32,980 nt of DNA, taken from NCBI GenBank assembly GCA_025054655.1, contig JANWZL010000020.1:1-32980 (forward strand). The letters are read 5' to 3'. The translations under genes were made by a program, and so were the position numbers. The notes under the pieces were generated by a model. The model was not told the origin of the DNA and searched no databases. It was given only the letters and a program-made list of their open reading frames with translations. Shown here one piece after another: positions 24,775 to 32,980 of this stretch; the first letter of the stretch is position 1; the number at the start of each line of letters is the position of its first letter. The DNA comes from Thiobacillaceae bacterium (GTDB lineage: Bacteria > Pseudomonadota > Gammaproteobacteria > Burkholderiales > Thiobacillaceae).

Positions 24775-25841
24775 GCATCCTCGCCCGCTACCTTGCCCGC
24801 GCCATCCTCGCCGCCGTGGGGCTCGCCCTGCTTTTACTGGTGAGCCTGTTCGCCGTGCTCGATTTCATCAACGAGGTGGGCGACATCGGCCCCCGGTACG
24901 ACGTGCGCGCCGCCCTGCTGTACGTCCTGCTGCTGCTGCCCTCGCGCGTGCACGAGATGCTGCCGGTGGCCACCATCGCCGGGGCCCTGTTCGCCCTCAC
25001 ACGGCTGGCGGGTCATTCGGAATTCACCGTCATGCGCGCCTCGGGCCTGTCCGGGGCTAGGCTCGTGGGCTACCTGACCACGCTGGGCCTGGCGCTGGCG
25101 GCGGCGAGCCTGGCCCTGGGCGAATACGTCATCCCGCATACGGAGGCCAGCGCCCACCAGCTGAAGGCCCGCGCCACTACCGGAGTGGTGGCGCAGCAGT
25201 TCGCCACGGGGCTGTGGGCCAAGGAAGGCATGAGCTTCATCAACGTCAAGGAGATCACCCCGGATGCGGTCCTGCGCGACGTGCGCATGTACGTCTTCGA
25301 CGCCGATTTCCGGCTGCGCACCATCCGCCGCAGCGCCGAGGCGCGCTGGGGCGAGGACGGCGCCTGGCGGCTGTTCGACACCGCCGAGACCCACCTCAGC
25401 CCCCAGGGTGCCCGCGTGGCGCACGCTGCGGCGATGTCCTGGCGCTCGGGACTGAGCCCGGATCTGCTGGAGGTGCTCATGGTGCCGCCCGAGCGCATGT
25501 CGCTCAGGGCCTTGACGACCTACATCGAGCACCTGCGCGCCAACCGGCAGAAGACCACCCGCTACGAGCTGGCGCTGTGGAACAAACTCTCCTACACCCT
25601 GGCCGCGCCAATCATGCTGTGGTTGGCGCTACCCTTCGCCTATGCCCCGCCGCGCACCGTGCACTGGAGCGGCCGGGTGCTGCTGGGGCTGATGCTCGGG
25701 TTGGCCTTCCATCTCGCCAACCGCCTGGCCGGCCACGTCGGCTTGCTGTACGACTGGGCGCCACTGCCCACGGCTTTCGCCACCCTCACGCTGTTCGGGG
25801 TCGGCGCGCTCATCGCCCTGTGGCGTGTCGAGCGGCGTTGA
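24771..25841 (+). CDS. lptG: LPS export permease LptG
   Basis: LptG is the partner permease of LptF. The 356-residue product starts with SILARYLARAILAAVGLALLL, has the segment LLLLPSRVHEMLPVATIAGALFALTRLAGHSEFTVMRASG typical of LptG, a periplasmic domain (about 150-260), and C-terminal membrane helices with YELALWNKLSYTLAAPIMLWLALPF. The start is GTG, coupled to lptF. Its last 32 bases overlap, tail to tail, the end of the RDD-family gene on the other strand. Confidence 0.94.
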   Translation: MSILARYLARAILAAVGLALLLLVSLFAVLDFINEVGDIGPRYDVRAALLYVLLLLPSRVHEMLPVATIAGALFALTRLAGHSEFTVMRASGLSGARLVGYLTTLGLALAAASLALGEYVIPHTEASAHQLKARATTGVVAQQFATGLWAKEGMSFINVKEITPDAVLRDVRMYVFDADFRLRTIRRSAEARWGEDGAWRLFDTAETHLSPQGARVAHAAAMSWRSGLSPDLLEVLMVPPERMSLRALTTYIEHLRANRQKTTRYELALWNKLSYTLAAPIMLWLALPFAYAPPRTVHWSGRVLLGLMLGLAFHLANRLAGHVGLLYDWAPLPTAFATLTLFGVGALIALWRVERR

Positions 25842-26280
25842 GGCGCTCGTCCGCCTCGACCAGGCGCGTGTTGGCCAGCCGGTCGTGCAGGAATTGGCGC
25901 TCGCGATCCCACAATGCCCAGACGAAGCCCAGCCCACCGGCGAGCAGGCCCAGCACCGCCAGGGCATAGCGCAGCCAGGCCTGCTTGAGCCCCACCGGCG
26001 CCCCGTCGGTGCGCACGAGCCGGATGCGCCAGGTCTTCATGGCCAGGGTCTGGCCGCCGTGCCGCCACGACCACACCAGATACGCACCCGCCACCACCAG
26101 GACGTAGAGCCGTTGCAGATACACCCCCCAGGGCGGCGGCAGGGCCTGCACCAGGGGCGCCAGGGGAAAACTCGCCACCAGCACGAGGGCGGCGAGCAGC
26201 AGCGCCTCATAGACGAGGCAGAGCAGCCGGCGTACAAGCGGGACCGCCCGCAGGGCGGCAGGCTGGGTCAAGGTTTGCAC
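25810..26280 (-). CDS. RDD-family membrane protein
   Basis: The product of up to 156 residues has three to four hydrophobic segments and weak RDD-family landmarks: RRLLCLVYEALLL (Glu where the family often has Asp), GGQTLAMKTWRIRLVRTDG, and RQFLHDRLANTRLV near the end. RDD proteins are small inner-membrane proteins; some have been linked to sodium-proton exchange, but the function here is unknown. The start is uncertain. The GTG at 26280 lies inside the -35 element of the rplU promoter, and TTG at 26271 is an alternative. It converges on lptG with a 32-base overlap. Confidence 0.82.
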   Translation of the reverse strand: MQTLTQPAALRAVPLVRRLLCLVYEALLLAALVLVASFPLAPLVQALPPPWGVYLQRLYVLVVAGAYLVWSWRHGGQTLAMKTWRIRLVRTDGAPVGLKQAWLRYALAVLGLLAGGLGFVWALWDRERQFLHDRLANTRLVEADERLNAARHATGR

Positions 26281-26303
26281 GGGTGAGTTCGTGTATGTAG
26301 AAT
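26275..26303 (+). promoter_or_regulatory. Sigma70 promoter of rplU-rpmA
   Basis: TTGCAC (26275-26280) and TAGAAT (26298-26303) are separated by exactly 17 bases, each one or two changes from consensus. Transcription would start near 26310, about 30 bases before the rplU ATG. The -35 box coincides with the annotated start codon of the divergent RDD gene. Confidence 0.78.
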
Positions 26304-26339
26304 ATGCAGTTTACTGAACGCAATCGTCGGGAGCGCATC

Positions 26340-26654
26340 ATGTACGCGGTGATCAAGACCGGTGGCAAGCAGTATAAGGTCGCCGCCGGTGGCAAGCTCA
26401 AGGTGGAGAGCCTGCCGGTCGAGGTGGGCGGCACGGTGGAGATCGAAGAGGTACTGATGGTGGCCGACGGCGACCAGGTCACCGTCGGCACCCCCAGGGT
26501 GGCGGGTGCGCGCGTGCGTGCCACGGTGCTCGCCCATGGCCGCGGCGAGAAACTGCGCATTTTCAAGATGCGCCGGCGCAAGCACTACCGCAAGACCCAG
26601 GGGCACCGGCAGAACTACACCGAGCTGCGTATCGACGCCATTTCCATGACCTGA
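26340..26654 (+). CDS. rplU: 50S ribosomal protein L21
   Basis: L21 is a structural protein of the large ribosomal subunit binding 23S rRNA. The 104-residue product opens with [14 protein letters not shown] and carries [20 protein letters not shown], the rRNA-binding hallmark. The ATG at 26340 has GGGAG eight bases upstream. An in-frame ATG at 26304 lies at the predicted transcription start and is rejected. It is followed 28 bases later by rpmA, the universal pairing. Confidence 0.98.
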   Translation: MYAVIKTGGKQYKVAAGGKLKVESLPVEVGGTVEIEEVLMVADGDQVTVGTPRVAGARVRATVLAHGRGEKLRIFKMRRRKHYRKTQGHRQNYTELRIDAISMT

Positions 26655-26682
26655 GCACACGGCCTCAACGAGGAGAACCGAC

Positions 26683-26949
26683 ATGGCACACAAAAAGGCA
26701 GGCGGCAGCTCGCGCAACGGCCGCGACTCCAAACCCAAGATGCTGGGGGTCAAGCGCTACGGCGGTCAATTCGTGCCCGCCGGCAACATCCTGGTGCGCC
26801 AGCGCGGCACCCAGTTCCACCCCGGCCGCAACGTGGGCATGGGCAAGGACTACACCCTCTATGCCCTGGTCGATGGCGTGGTCGAATACTCGGTCAAGGG
26901 GCCGCTCAAGCGTCGCACCGTCAGCGTCGTCCCGGTGCAGTCGTCCTGA
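26683..26949 (+). CDS. rpmA: 50S ribosomal protein L27
   Basis: L27 lies near the peptidyl-transferase centre and its N-terminus reaches the tRNA ends. The 88-residue product starts [16 protein letters not shown] directly, without the cleavable extension found in Firmicutes, and includes the signature [19 protein letters not shown] is placed seven bases before the ATG. A terminator follows 19 bases after the stop. Confidence 0.98.
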   Translation: MAHKKAGGSSRNGRDSKPKMLGVKRYGGQFVPAGNILVRQRGTQFHPGRNVGMGKDYTLYALVDGVVEYSVKGPLKRRTVSVVPVQSS

Positions 26950-26968
26950 ACCCGGCTGCGCCGAGGTC

Positions 26969-29210
<2,242 letters not shown>

Positions 29211-29233
<23 letters not shown>

Positions 29234-29672
29234 GGCCGGCGCGCTCGTCGCCGGCCTGCTGCTGGCTGGCTGGGCCACGGCCGGCGCGACGGGACAGGAA
29301 CTCAGCGCCCACATCCAGTCCGGTGCCTGGGAACTGACCTCCATGCGTCAGGCCTACCTCAGACCCCTGGGCTGGCGACACCGGGAACAGACGCACAGCC
29401 GGGTATGCATCGGCGACGACCCGCTGCGCCAATTGAGGGAGTGGATCGAACGCAAGGGCTGCCGCATACTCTCGGAAGAGGCTTTCGACGGTGGATATCT
29501 GCTGCGCGGCGAGTGCCGCCTGCGCTGGCTGCCGGCGGCCGCCGTGCCGTCCGAAGTACGCCTGACCTGGCGCGGGAAGGCCGTTTTCGACATCGACATC
29601 GTCAGCCTATCCAACCGTTGGCTCGACTATGCGGAGCACACACGTGCCGACCATGTCGGATCCTGTCAGTGA
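29211..29672 (+). CDS. DUF3617-like exported protein
   Basis: This is an uncharacterised protein of about 153 residues. The start is uncertain: GTG at 29211 overlaps the end of proB by 23 bases and gives a hydrophobic leader ([20 protein letters not shown]) that looks like a signal peptide; an ATG at 29184 is the alternative. The mature part has [40 protein letters not shown] and a final GSC, that is, four cysteines and the G-x-W-E-(L/V)-T opening of the DUF3617 family. Periplasmic location with two disulfides is inferred. It is tightly linked to proB, though no functional relation is known. Confidence 0.68.
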
Positions 29673-29735
29673 GGCCTCGGCAGCGCGGACTGCATGGCCC
29701 TACATTCGGCGCACACACGACAGCGGAACCCAGGC

Positions 29736-30266
29736 ATGAACCAGACACGCTCGGTTTCCCCGGTTCGGACCATAGACGAACTGAGACGGCAGTGGCGGCT
29801 GATGACCGTGTATGAGCGATTCGAGCAGGTCATCGCGTTGACCTTGTCCTCGGTCATCGCCGTCATCGTCGTCGTCTCGCTCATCCAGCTGATCCTGACG
29901 GTATTCCGCCTGCTGGTGCTGGAGGCCTTCAATCCCCTCGAATACCGGGTCTTCCAGACCGTATTCGGCATGATCATGACCCTGCTCATCGCCATGGAGT
30001 TCAAACACTCCATACTCAAGGTGGCGATGCGCCAGGAGAGCATCATTCAGGTCAAGACCGTGGTGCTGATCGCCCTTATCGCCTTGTCGCGTAAATTCAT
30101 CCTGCTCGAACCAGATAGCCAGCCAGCCAAGGTCGCCGCGCTGGCGGCCGCCGCGCTGGCCTTGGGGGCCGTCTACTGGCTGCTGCGTGAGCGCGATGAC
30201 CGTCTGTTGGTGCGTGGCAGGAGGCAGGCGGGCGTTGAGGAGGACGGCTCGCAACGCTCACCTTGA
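29736..30266 (+). CDS. PsiE-family inner-membrane protein
   Basis: The 176-residue product has a charged N-terminus, four hydrophobic segments (about 35-58, 73-92, 107-122, 133-150) and a basic C-terminal tail. FEQVIALTLSSVIAVIVVVSL, FGMIMTLLIAMEFKHSI and VKTVVLIALIALSRKFILLE match the phosphate-starvation-inducible PsiE family, whose role is unclear. The ATG at 29736 is preferred, with a weak CGGA; an in-frame ATG at 29694 is possible. No phosphate (Pho) box was recognised upstream. Confidence 0.82.
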   Translation: MNQTRSVSPVRTIDELRRQWRLMTVYERFEQVIALTLSSVIAVIVVVSLIQLILTVFRLLVLEAFNPLEYRVFQTVFGMIMTLLIAMEFKHSILKVAMRQESIIQVKTVVLIALIALSRKFILLEPDSQPAKVAALAAAALALGAVYWLLRERDDRLLVRGRRQAGVEEDGSQRSP

Positions 30267-30322
30267 AAGGGGCGCATTTGTCCCCATTTACGCGCGCGTA
30301 ATCGGCGAGAGGGAAACGTCAA

Positions 30323-31177
30323 ATGGGTCGATATGCTCTGGACGTGGGCCGCGATGACTTTGAACGGGTGGTCATCGAAGGCTCCAAGAAACAACCCGTC
30401 GTGGTGGATTTCTGGGCCGAGTGGTGTGGCCCCTGCCGGGTGCTCAAACCCATCCTGGAGAGGCTGGCGGAGGAGTATCAGGGCAAGTTCATCCTGGCCA
30501 AGGTCAATGCCGACCACAATCCGGAACTGGCGGCCCGTTACGGCGTGCGTGGCATACCCAGCGTCAAGGCCTTCGTCGATGGGAGAATCGTGGACGAGTT
30601 CTCCGGGGCCTTGCCGGAGTCGGCCGTGCGCGAGTTTCTGGAACGCGTGATCCCCTCGCCGGCCGAGGAGCTGCGGCTCAAGGCGGCTGCACTCAAGGCC
30701 CAGGGCCAGGCCGCGCAGGCCCTGCAACTGCTGGCCGAGGCGAGCAAGCTCGATCACAAGAACGAGGCCGTGCGGCTGGATGCGGCCGAGATCATGCTCG
30801 ACCTGGAGCAGAACGACGAGGCGGCGCGGCTGCTGGAGAGCCTCTCGGCCCAGACCCGGACTGAGGCGCGCGCGCAGCAGCTCATTGCGCGGCTCAACTT
30901 CGCCCGCAGCAAGGCCAGCGGTGCGGACGAGGCCAGTCTGCGCGCTCGCATCGCCGCCGATGCGGGCGACATGGAGGCCCGCCTGGCGCTGGCCAACCTG
31001 CTGATCGCCAGCGGGCGTTATGCCGAGGGCATGGATGAACTGATCGAGATGGTGCGCCGCGACAAGACCTGGAACGACGAGGCGGCGCGCAAGACCATGC
31101 TGTCGGTGTTCAACCTGCTCGGCGCGAGCCCCTTGGTGTCGGAGTACCGGCGCAGACTGGCCAGCGCGCTCAACTGA
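30323..31177 (+). CDS. CnoX/YbbN-like thioredoxin with helical C-terminal domain
   Basis: The 284-residue cytoplasmic protein has an N-terminal thioredoxin domain (1-108) with WCGPC (cysteines 35 and 38) and the cis-proline in GIPSVKAF, and a C-terminal TPR-like helical domain (112-284; LRLKAAALKAQGQAAQALQLLAEA). This is the architecture of CnoX/YbbN, a chaperone-redoxin that hands clients to GroEL or DnaK. E. coli YbbN has SQHC and lacks a redox-active pair, whereas this protein keeps the standard motif and should reduce disulfides. The ATG has GAGAGGG ten bases upstream. A perfect 14-bp palindrome, TTACGCGCGCGTAA, lies at 30288-30301. Confidence 0.9.
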   Translation: MGRYALDVGRDDFERVVIEGSKKQPVVVDFWAEWCGPCRVLKPILERLAEEYQGKFILAKVNADHNPELAARYGVRGIPSVKAFVDGRIVDEFSGALPESAVREFLERVIPSPAEELRLKAAALKAQGQAAQALQLLAEASKLDHKNEAVRLDAAEIMLDLEQNDEAARLLESLSAQTRTEARAQQLIARLNFARSKASGADEASLRARIAADAGDMEARLALANLLIASGRYAEGMDELIEMVRRDKTWNDEAARKTMLSVFNLLGASPLVSEYRRRLASALN

Positions 31178-31242
31178 CCCCCTGGCGCGTTCGCGCCGCG
31201 CAGGCTAAGCTGGGCGCATGTCCATGCGCCGGGGAGGGTGAT

Positions 31243-31983
31243 ATGCAGGAAGCGCTGACGCGGCTGCACGCCCTCATCGATTACGCGCCGCAGGGCCCGT
31301 TCGAGGCGGATCTGGCGCAACTGGCCGAACGCACGGCGGCCTTGTTGGAGGCCGAGCGGGTATCCTTCATGCTGCGCGACATCGGCCCGGGCGGGGCGGC
31401 GGCATTGCGCGTGGCCGCCGTCGGTGGTTCGTCGTCCATCGATCGGCGCCATACCGCCGTCGCCCAGGTCGAAGGCATCGCCAATGAGGTGCTCGCCAGC
31501 GGTCGTTGCATCCTGGTGCAGGATATCCGCAGCTCACCCTATCGGGCGCTCGCGCGCCGGGAGGAGCTGGGCGTCAGCTTCATGGCCTGTCCGCTCACCA
31601 TCGCCGGTGCCCCCGCCGGGGTGATGAACGTGAGCGCGCCGCGCGGGCGGCCTTGCTTCACGCCGGACGACCTGGTGTGGGCGGAGACGGCCGCCTTGGT
31701 GGTGGCGCGCCACATCGAGCGGCTGCGGCTCACCCAGGTGCTCGACGCGCGTTTCGTCCAGCTGGCGCTGGCGCAAGAGGTGGGTGGCAACTGTGCCGCT
31801 CTCACGCGCCTCACCGCGCATGAACCGGAGCGGGTGGCCAAGCTGCTGGCCAAGACCTTCTACCGCGAGCTGCATCGCTGCGGCTTCAGCCCCAACCAGA
31901 TCATCCACGCCGCCGGCGAGATCATCTCCGAGCTGACCGCGAGCCTCAACCGGCACAGGCAGCGCCTGGCGCGCAAGTCGTGA
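31243..31983 (+). CDS. GAF-domain protein with unassigned C-terminal helical region
   Basis: The 246-residue product has one GAF domain (about 15-165): LAQLAERTAALLEAERVSFMLRD, VEGIANEVLASGRCILVQDI, then LGVSFMACPLTIAGAPAGVMNVSA and FTPDDLVWAETAALVVARHIERL. The ligand is unknown; Cys at about 87 and 115 could matter. The C-terminal 75 residues form predicted helices (HEPERVAKLLAKTFYRELHR, FSPNQIIHAAGEIISELTASL) that I do not recognise. No HTH, GGDEF or kinase domain follows, so the output is unclear. GGGAGGG lies seven bases before the ATG. It ends two bases from the converging rhodanese gene. Confidence 0.85.
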   Translation: MQEALTRLHALIDYAPQGPFEADLAQLAERTAALLEAERVSFMLRDIGPGGAAALRVAAVGGSSSIDRRHTAVAQVEGIANEVLASGRCILVQDIRSSPYRALARREELGVSFMACPLTIAGAPAGVMNVSAPRGRPCFTPDDLVWAETAALVVARHIERLRLTQVLDARFVQLALAQEVGGNCAALTRLTAHEPERVAKLLAKTFYRELHRCGFSPNQIIHAAGEIISELTASLNRHRQRLARKS

Positions 31984-31985
31984 GC

Positions 31986-32372
31986 TCAGCACTGCTCCCA
32001 GGGCAGCCCGTCGAAACGCCAACCGTTGCGGGTGGAGCGGCGGTGATGTTCGTCCAAGTCGCCCTCGAAGCCGTGCAGCACGTTGTAGACCTCGGTGAAA
32101 CCGTGTTTTTCCAGGAACTCGCCCGCCTCGCGCGAGCGGTTGCCGGAGCGGCAGATCAGCACCACCGGCCGGTTGTGCGAGGCGGCCATGCGCACCTGGC
32201 CGAGGAAGTGGGGGTTGAGGTCCCAGTTGATGCCCTCGTACCAGGGTATGAGCAGGGCCCCCACCGGGTGTCCCACGAACAGGTACTCGAACTCCGAGCG
32301 GCAGTCGATGAACACCGCCTCGGGGTGGGTCTGCAGGAATTCGTAGGCCTCCCTAGGGGTCAGATGGCGCAT
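31986..32372 (-). CDS. Single-domain rhodanese-like protein
   Basis: The 128-residue product is one rhodanese domain: VFIDCRSEFEYLFVGHPVGALLIPW, then the active-site loop LICRSGNRS with the persulfide-forming cysteine at 74, and FTEVYNVLHGFEGDLDE. No signal peptide is seen, so it is cytoplasmic. It probably carries or transfers sulfane sulfur; the acceptor is unknown. The ATG at 32372 has GAGGAG upstream; an in-frame extension to 32456 runs into the neighbouring gene and is rejected. It lies ten bases after the Uma2-family gene. Confidence 0.9.
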   Translation of the reverse strand: MRHLTPREAYEFLQTHPEAVFIDCRSEFEYLFVGHPVGALLIPWYEGINWDLNPHFLGQVRMAASHNRPVVLICRSGNRSREAGEFLEKHGFTEVYNVLHGFEGDLDEHHRRSTRNGWRFDGLPWEQC

Positions 32373-32382
32373 GGGGCACTCC

Positions 32383-32980
32383 TCAAAGCGCCGGGCCGGG
32401 ACGCACCGGCGGTGGCGGGCCGAACAGGGCGGTGAGATCCAGCGCGAGCCCATCACAATAGGGCAGCGTCAACCGGTCGCCGGCCGCATACACCTCCGGC
32501 TTGCCGTAGCGCCCGCCCTCCAGCCGGTAGCACTCCACGGTGCCCGCCTCGGGCTCGACGATGCAGTACACCGCCACCCCCACCCGCTCGTACAGGTCGC
32601 GCTTGGTGAGACGATCGCGCCGGGCGGTGGCGGGCGAGGTGACCTCGATCACCAGCTCCGGCGGCCCGTCGATGTAGCGGCCATTGGCCAGCCGCTGCGG
32701 ATCGCACACCATGACCACGTCGGGCTGCACCACCGTGTCCGCCCCCAGCACCACGTCCACCGGGGCGACGAAGACCCGGCAGGGGCAATCGACGCCCGAC
32801 TTCACCCGATCGTCGAGCTGGGCCAACAACTGTGCGCCCAGAGCAAGGGTGATGCTCTGATGCTGCAGCATCGGCGCCGGCGCCATGAGCCAGGCCTCGC
32901 CGTCGATCAGCTCGTAGCGGCGTTCATCGCTCCAGCTCAGGTAGTCGGCCACGGTGTAACGCGGCGGGTGGGGCAGCGGG
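32383..32980 (-). CDS. Uma2-family (DUF820) restriction-endonuclease-fold protein, 5' end outside window
   Basis: The frame is open to the window edge; PLPHPPRYTVADYLSWSDERRYELIDGE shows that the N-terminus continues beyond it, so the GTG at 32952 is not taken as the start. The Uma2 core is visible: VVQPDVVMV, PPELVIEVTSPATARRD and TKRDLYERVGVAVYCIVEPE give the Asp...Glu-x-Val...Lys nuclease-like pattern, followed by a YRLEGGRYGKPEVY strand region. The cellular role of Uma2 proteins is not established; they are frequent in cyanobacteria and other bacteria as scattered copies. The gene ends ten bases before the rhodanese gene. Confidence 0.85.
   Translation of the reverse strand, partial: PLPHPPRYTVADYLSWSDERRYELIDGEAWLMAPAPMLQHQSITLALGAQLLAQLDDRVKSGVDCPCRVFVAPVDVVLGADTVVQPDVVMVCDPQRLANGRYIDGPPELVIEVTSPATARRDRLTKRDLYERVGVAVYCIVEPEAGTVECYRLEGGRYGKPEVYAAGDRLTLPYCDGLALDLTALFGPPPPVRPGPAL

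Overview
The window is a GC-rich, gene-dense piece of a gammaproteobacterial chromosome. The evidence is the gene order: ruvB-ybgC-tolQRAB-pal-cpoB-queE-queC followed by tRNA-Lys, petABC-sspA-sspB beside a DegS-type protease, lptF-lptG divergent from pepA, and rplU-rpmA-obgE-proB. A cytochrome bc1 complex, a YeeE/YedE sulfur-compound transporter and a nitrate-type ABC transporter suggest a respiratory, possibly sulfur-metabolising lineage (Chromatiales or Acidiferrobacterales-like). That placement is inference; no marker here fixes the genus.

Positions 1-2070 hold the 3' part of a Crp/Fnr-family regulator and an exported-looking repeat protein with a C-terminal peptidoglycan-binding domain. 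Its reading frame is interrupted by an in-frame TAG at the end of the signal peptide. A perfect 10-bp hairpin, probably a bidirectional terminator, separates it from the converging nitrate operon.

Positions 2093-6526 (minus strand) hold nasT-like, nrtA, nrtB, a lumazine-synthase-like gene and nrtD. The nrtA leader is the most information-rich non-coding stretch. It carries two tandem NtrC-like sites 20 bp apart, a -24/-12 sigma54 promoter with correct spacing, a hexaloop hairpin of the type bound by ANTAR proteins, and a strong intrinsic terminator just before the start codon. Together with the adjacent ANTAR regulator this predicts nitrogen-controlled initiation plus nitrate-controlled antitermination. 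The lumazine-synthase paralogue inside the operon lacks recognisable catalytic residues and is the most unusual gene in the window.

Positions 6872-16757 run, on the minus strand, from tRNA-Thr through ruvB, ybgC, tolQRAB, pal, cpoB, queE, queC, a yeeE-tlpA pair and tRNA-Lys. Many junctions are 4-base ATGA overlaps. This region covers Holliday-junction migration, outer-membrane constriction during division, preQ0 synthesis and sulfur import or redox.

Positions 16786-21767 hold petA-petB-petC-sspA-sspB (minus) and a divergent DegS/AlgW-like periplasmic protease. Next to the protease is a 237-bp non-coding segment bounded by imperfect 23-bp inverted repeats, which may be a small non-autonomous element.

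Positions 22057-29233 hold pepA, lptF-lptG, an RDD membrane protein overlapping lptG tail to tail, then rplU-rpmA with a clear sigma70 promoter and terminator, and obgE-proB. Positions 29211-32980 hold less-studied genes: a DUF3617-like exported protein, a PsiE-family membrane protein, a CnoX-like thioredoxin, a GAF-domain protein, a rhodanese and a truncated Uma2-family nuclease.
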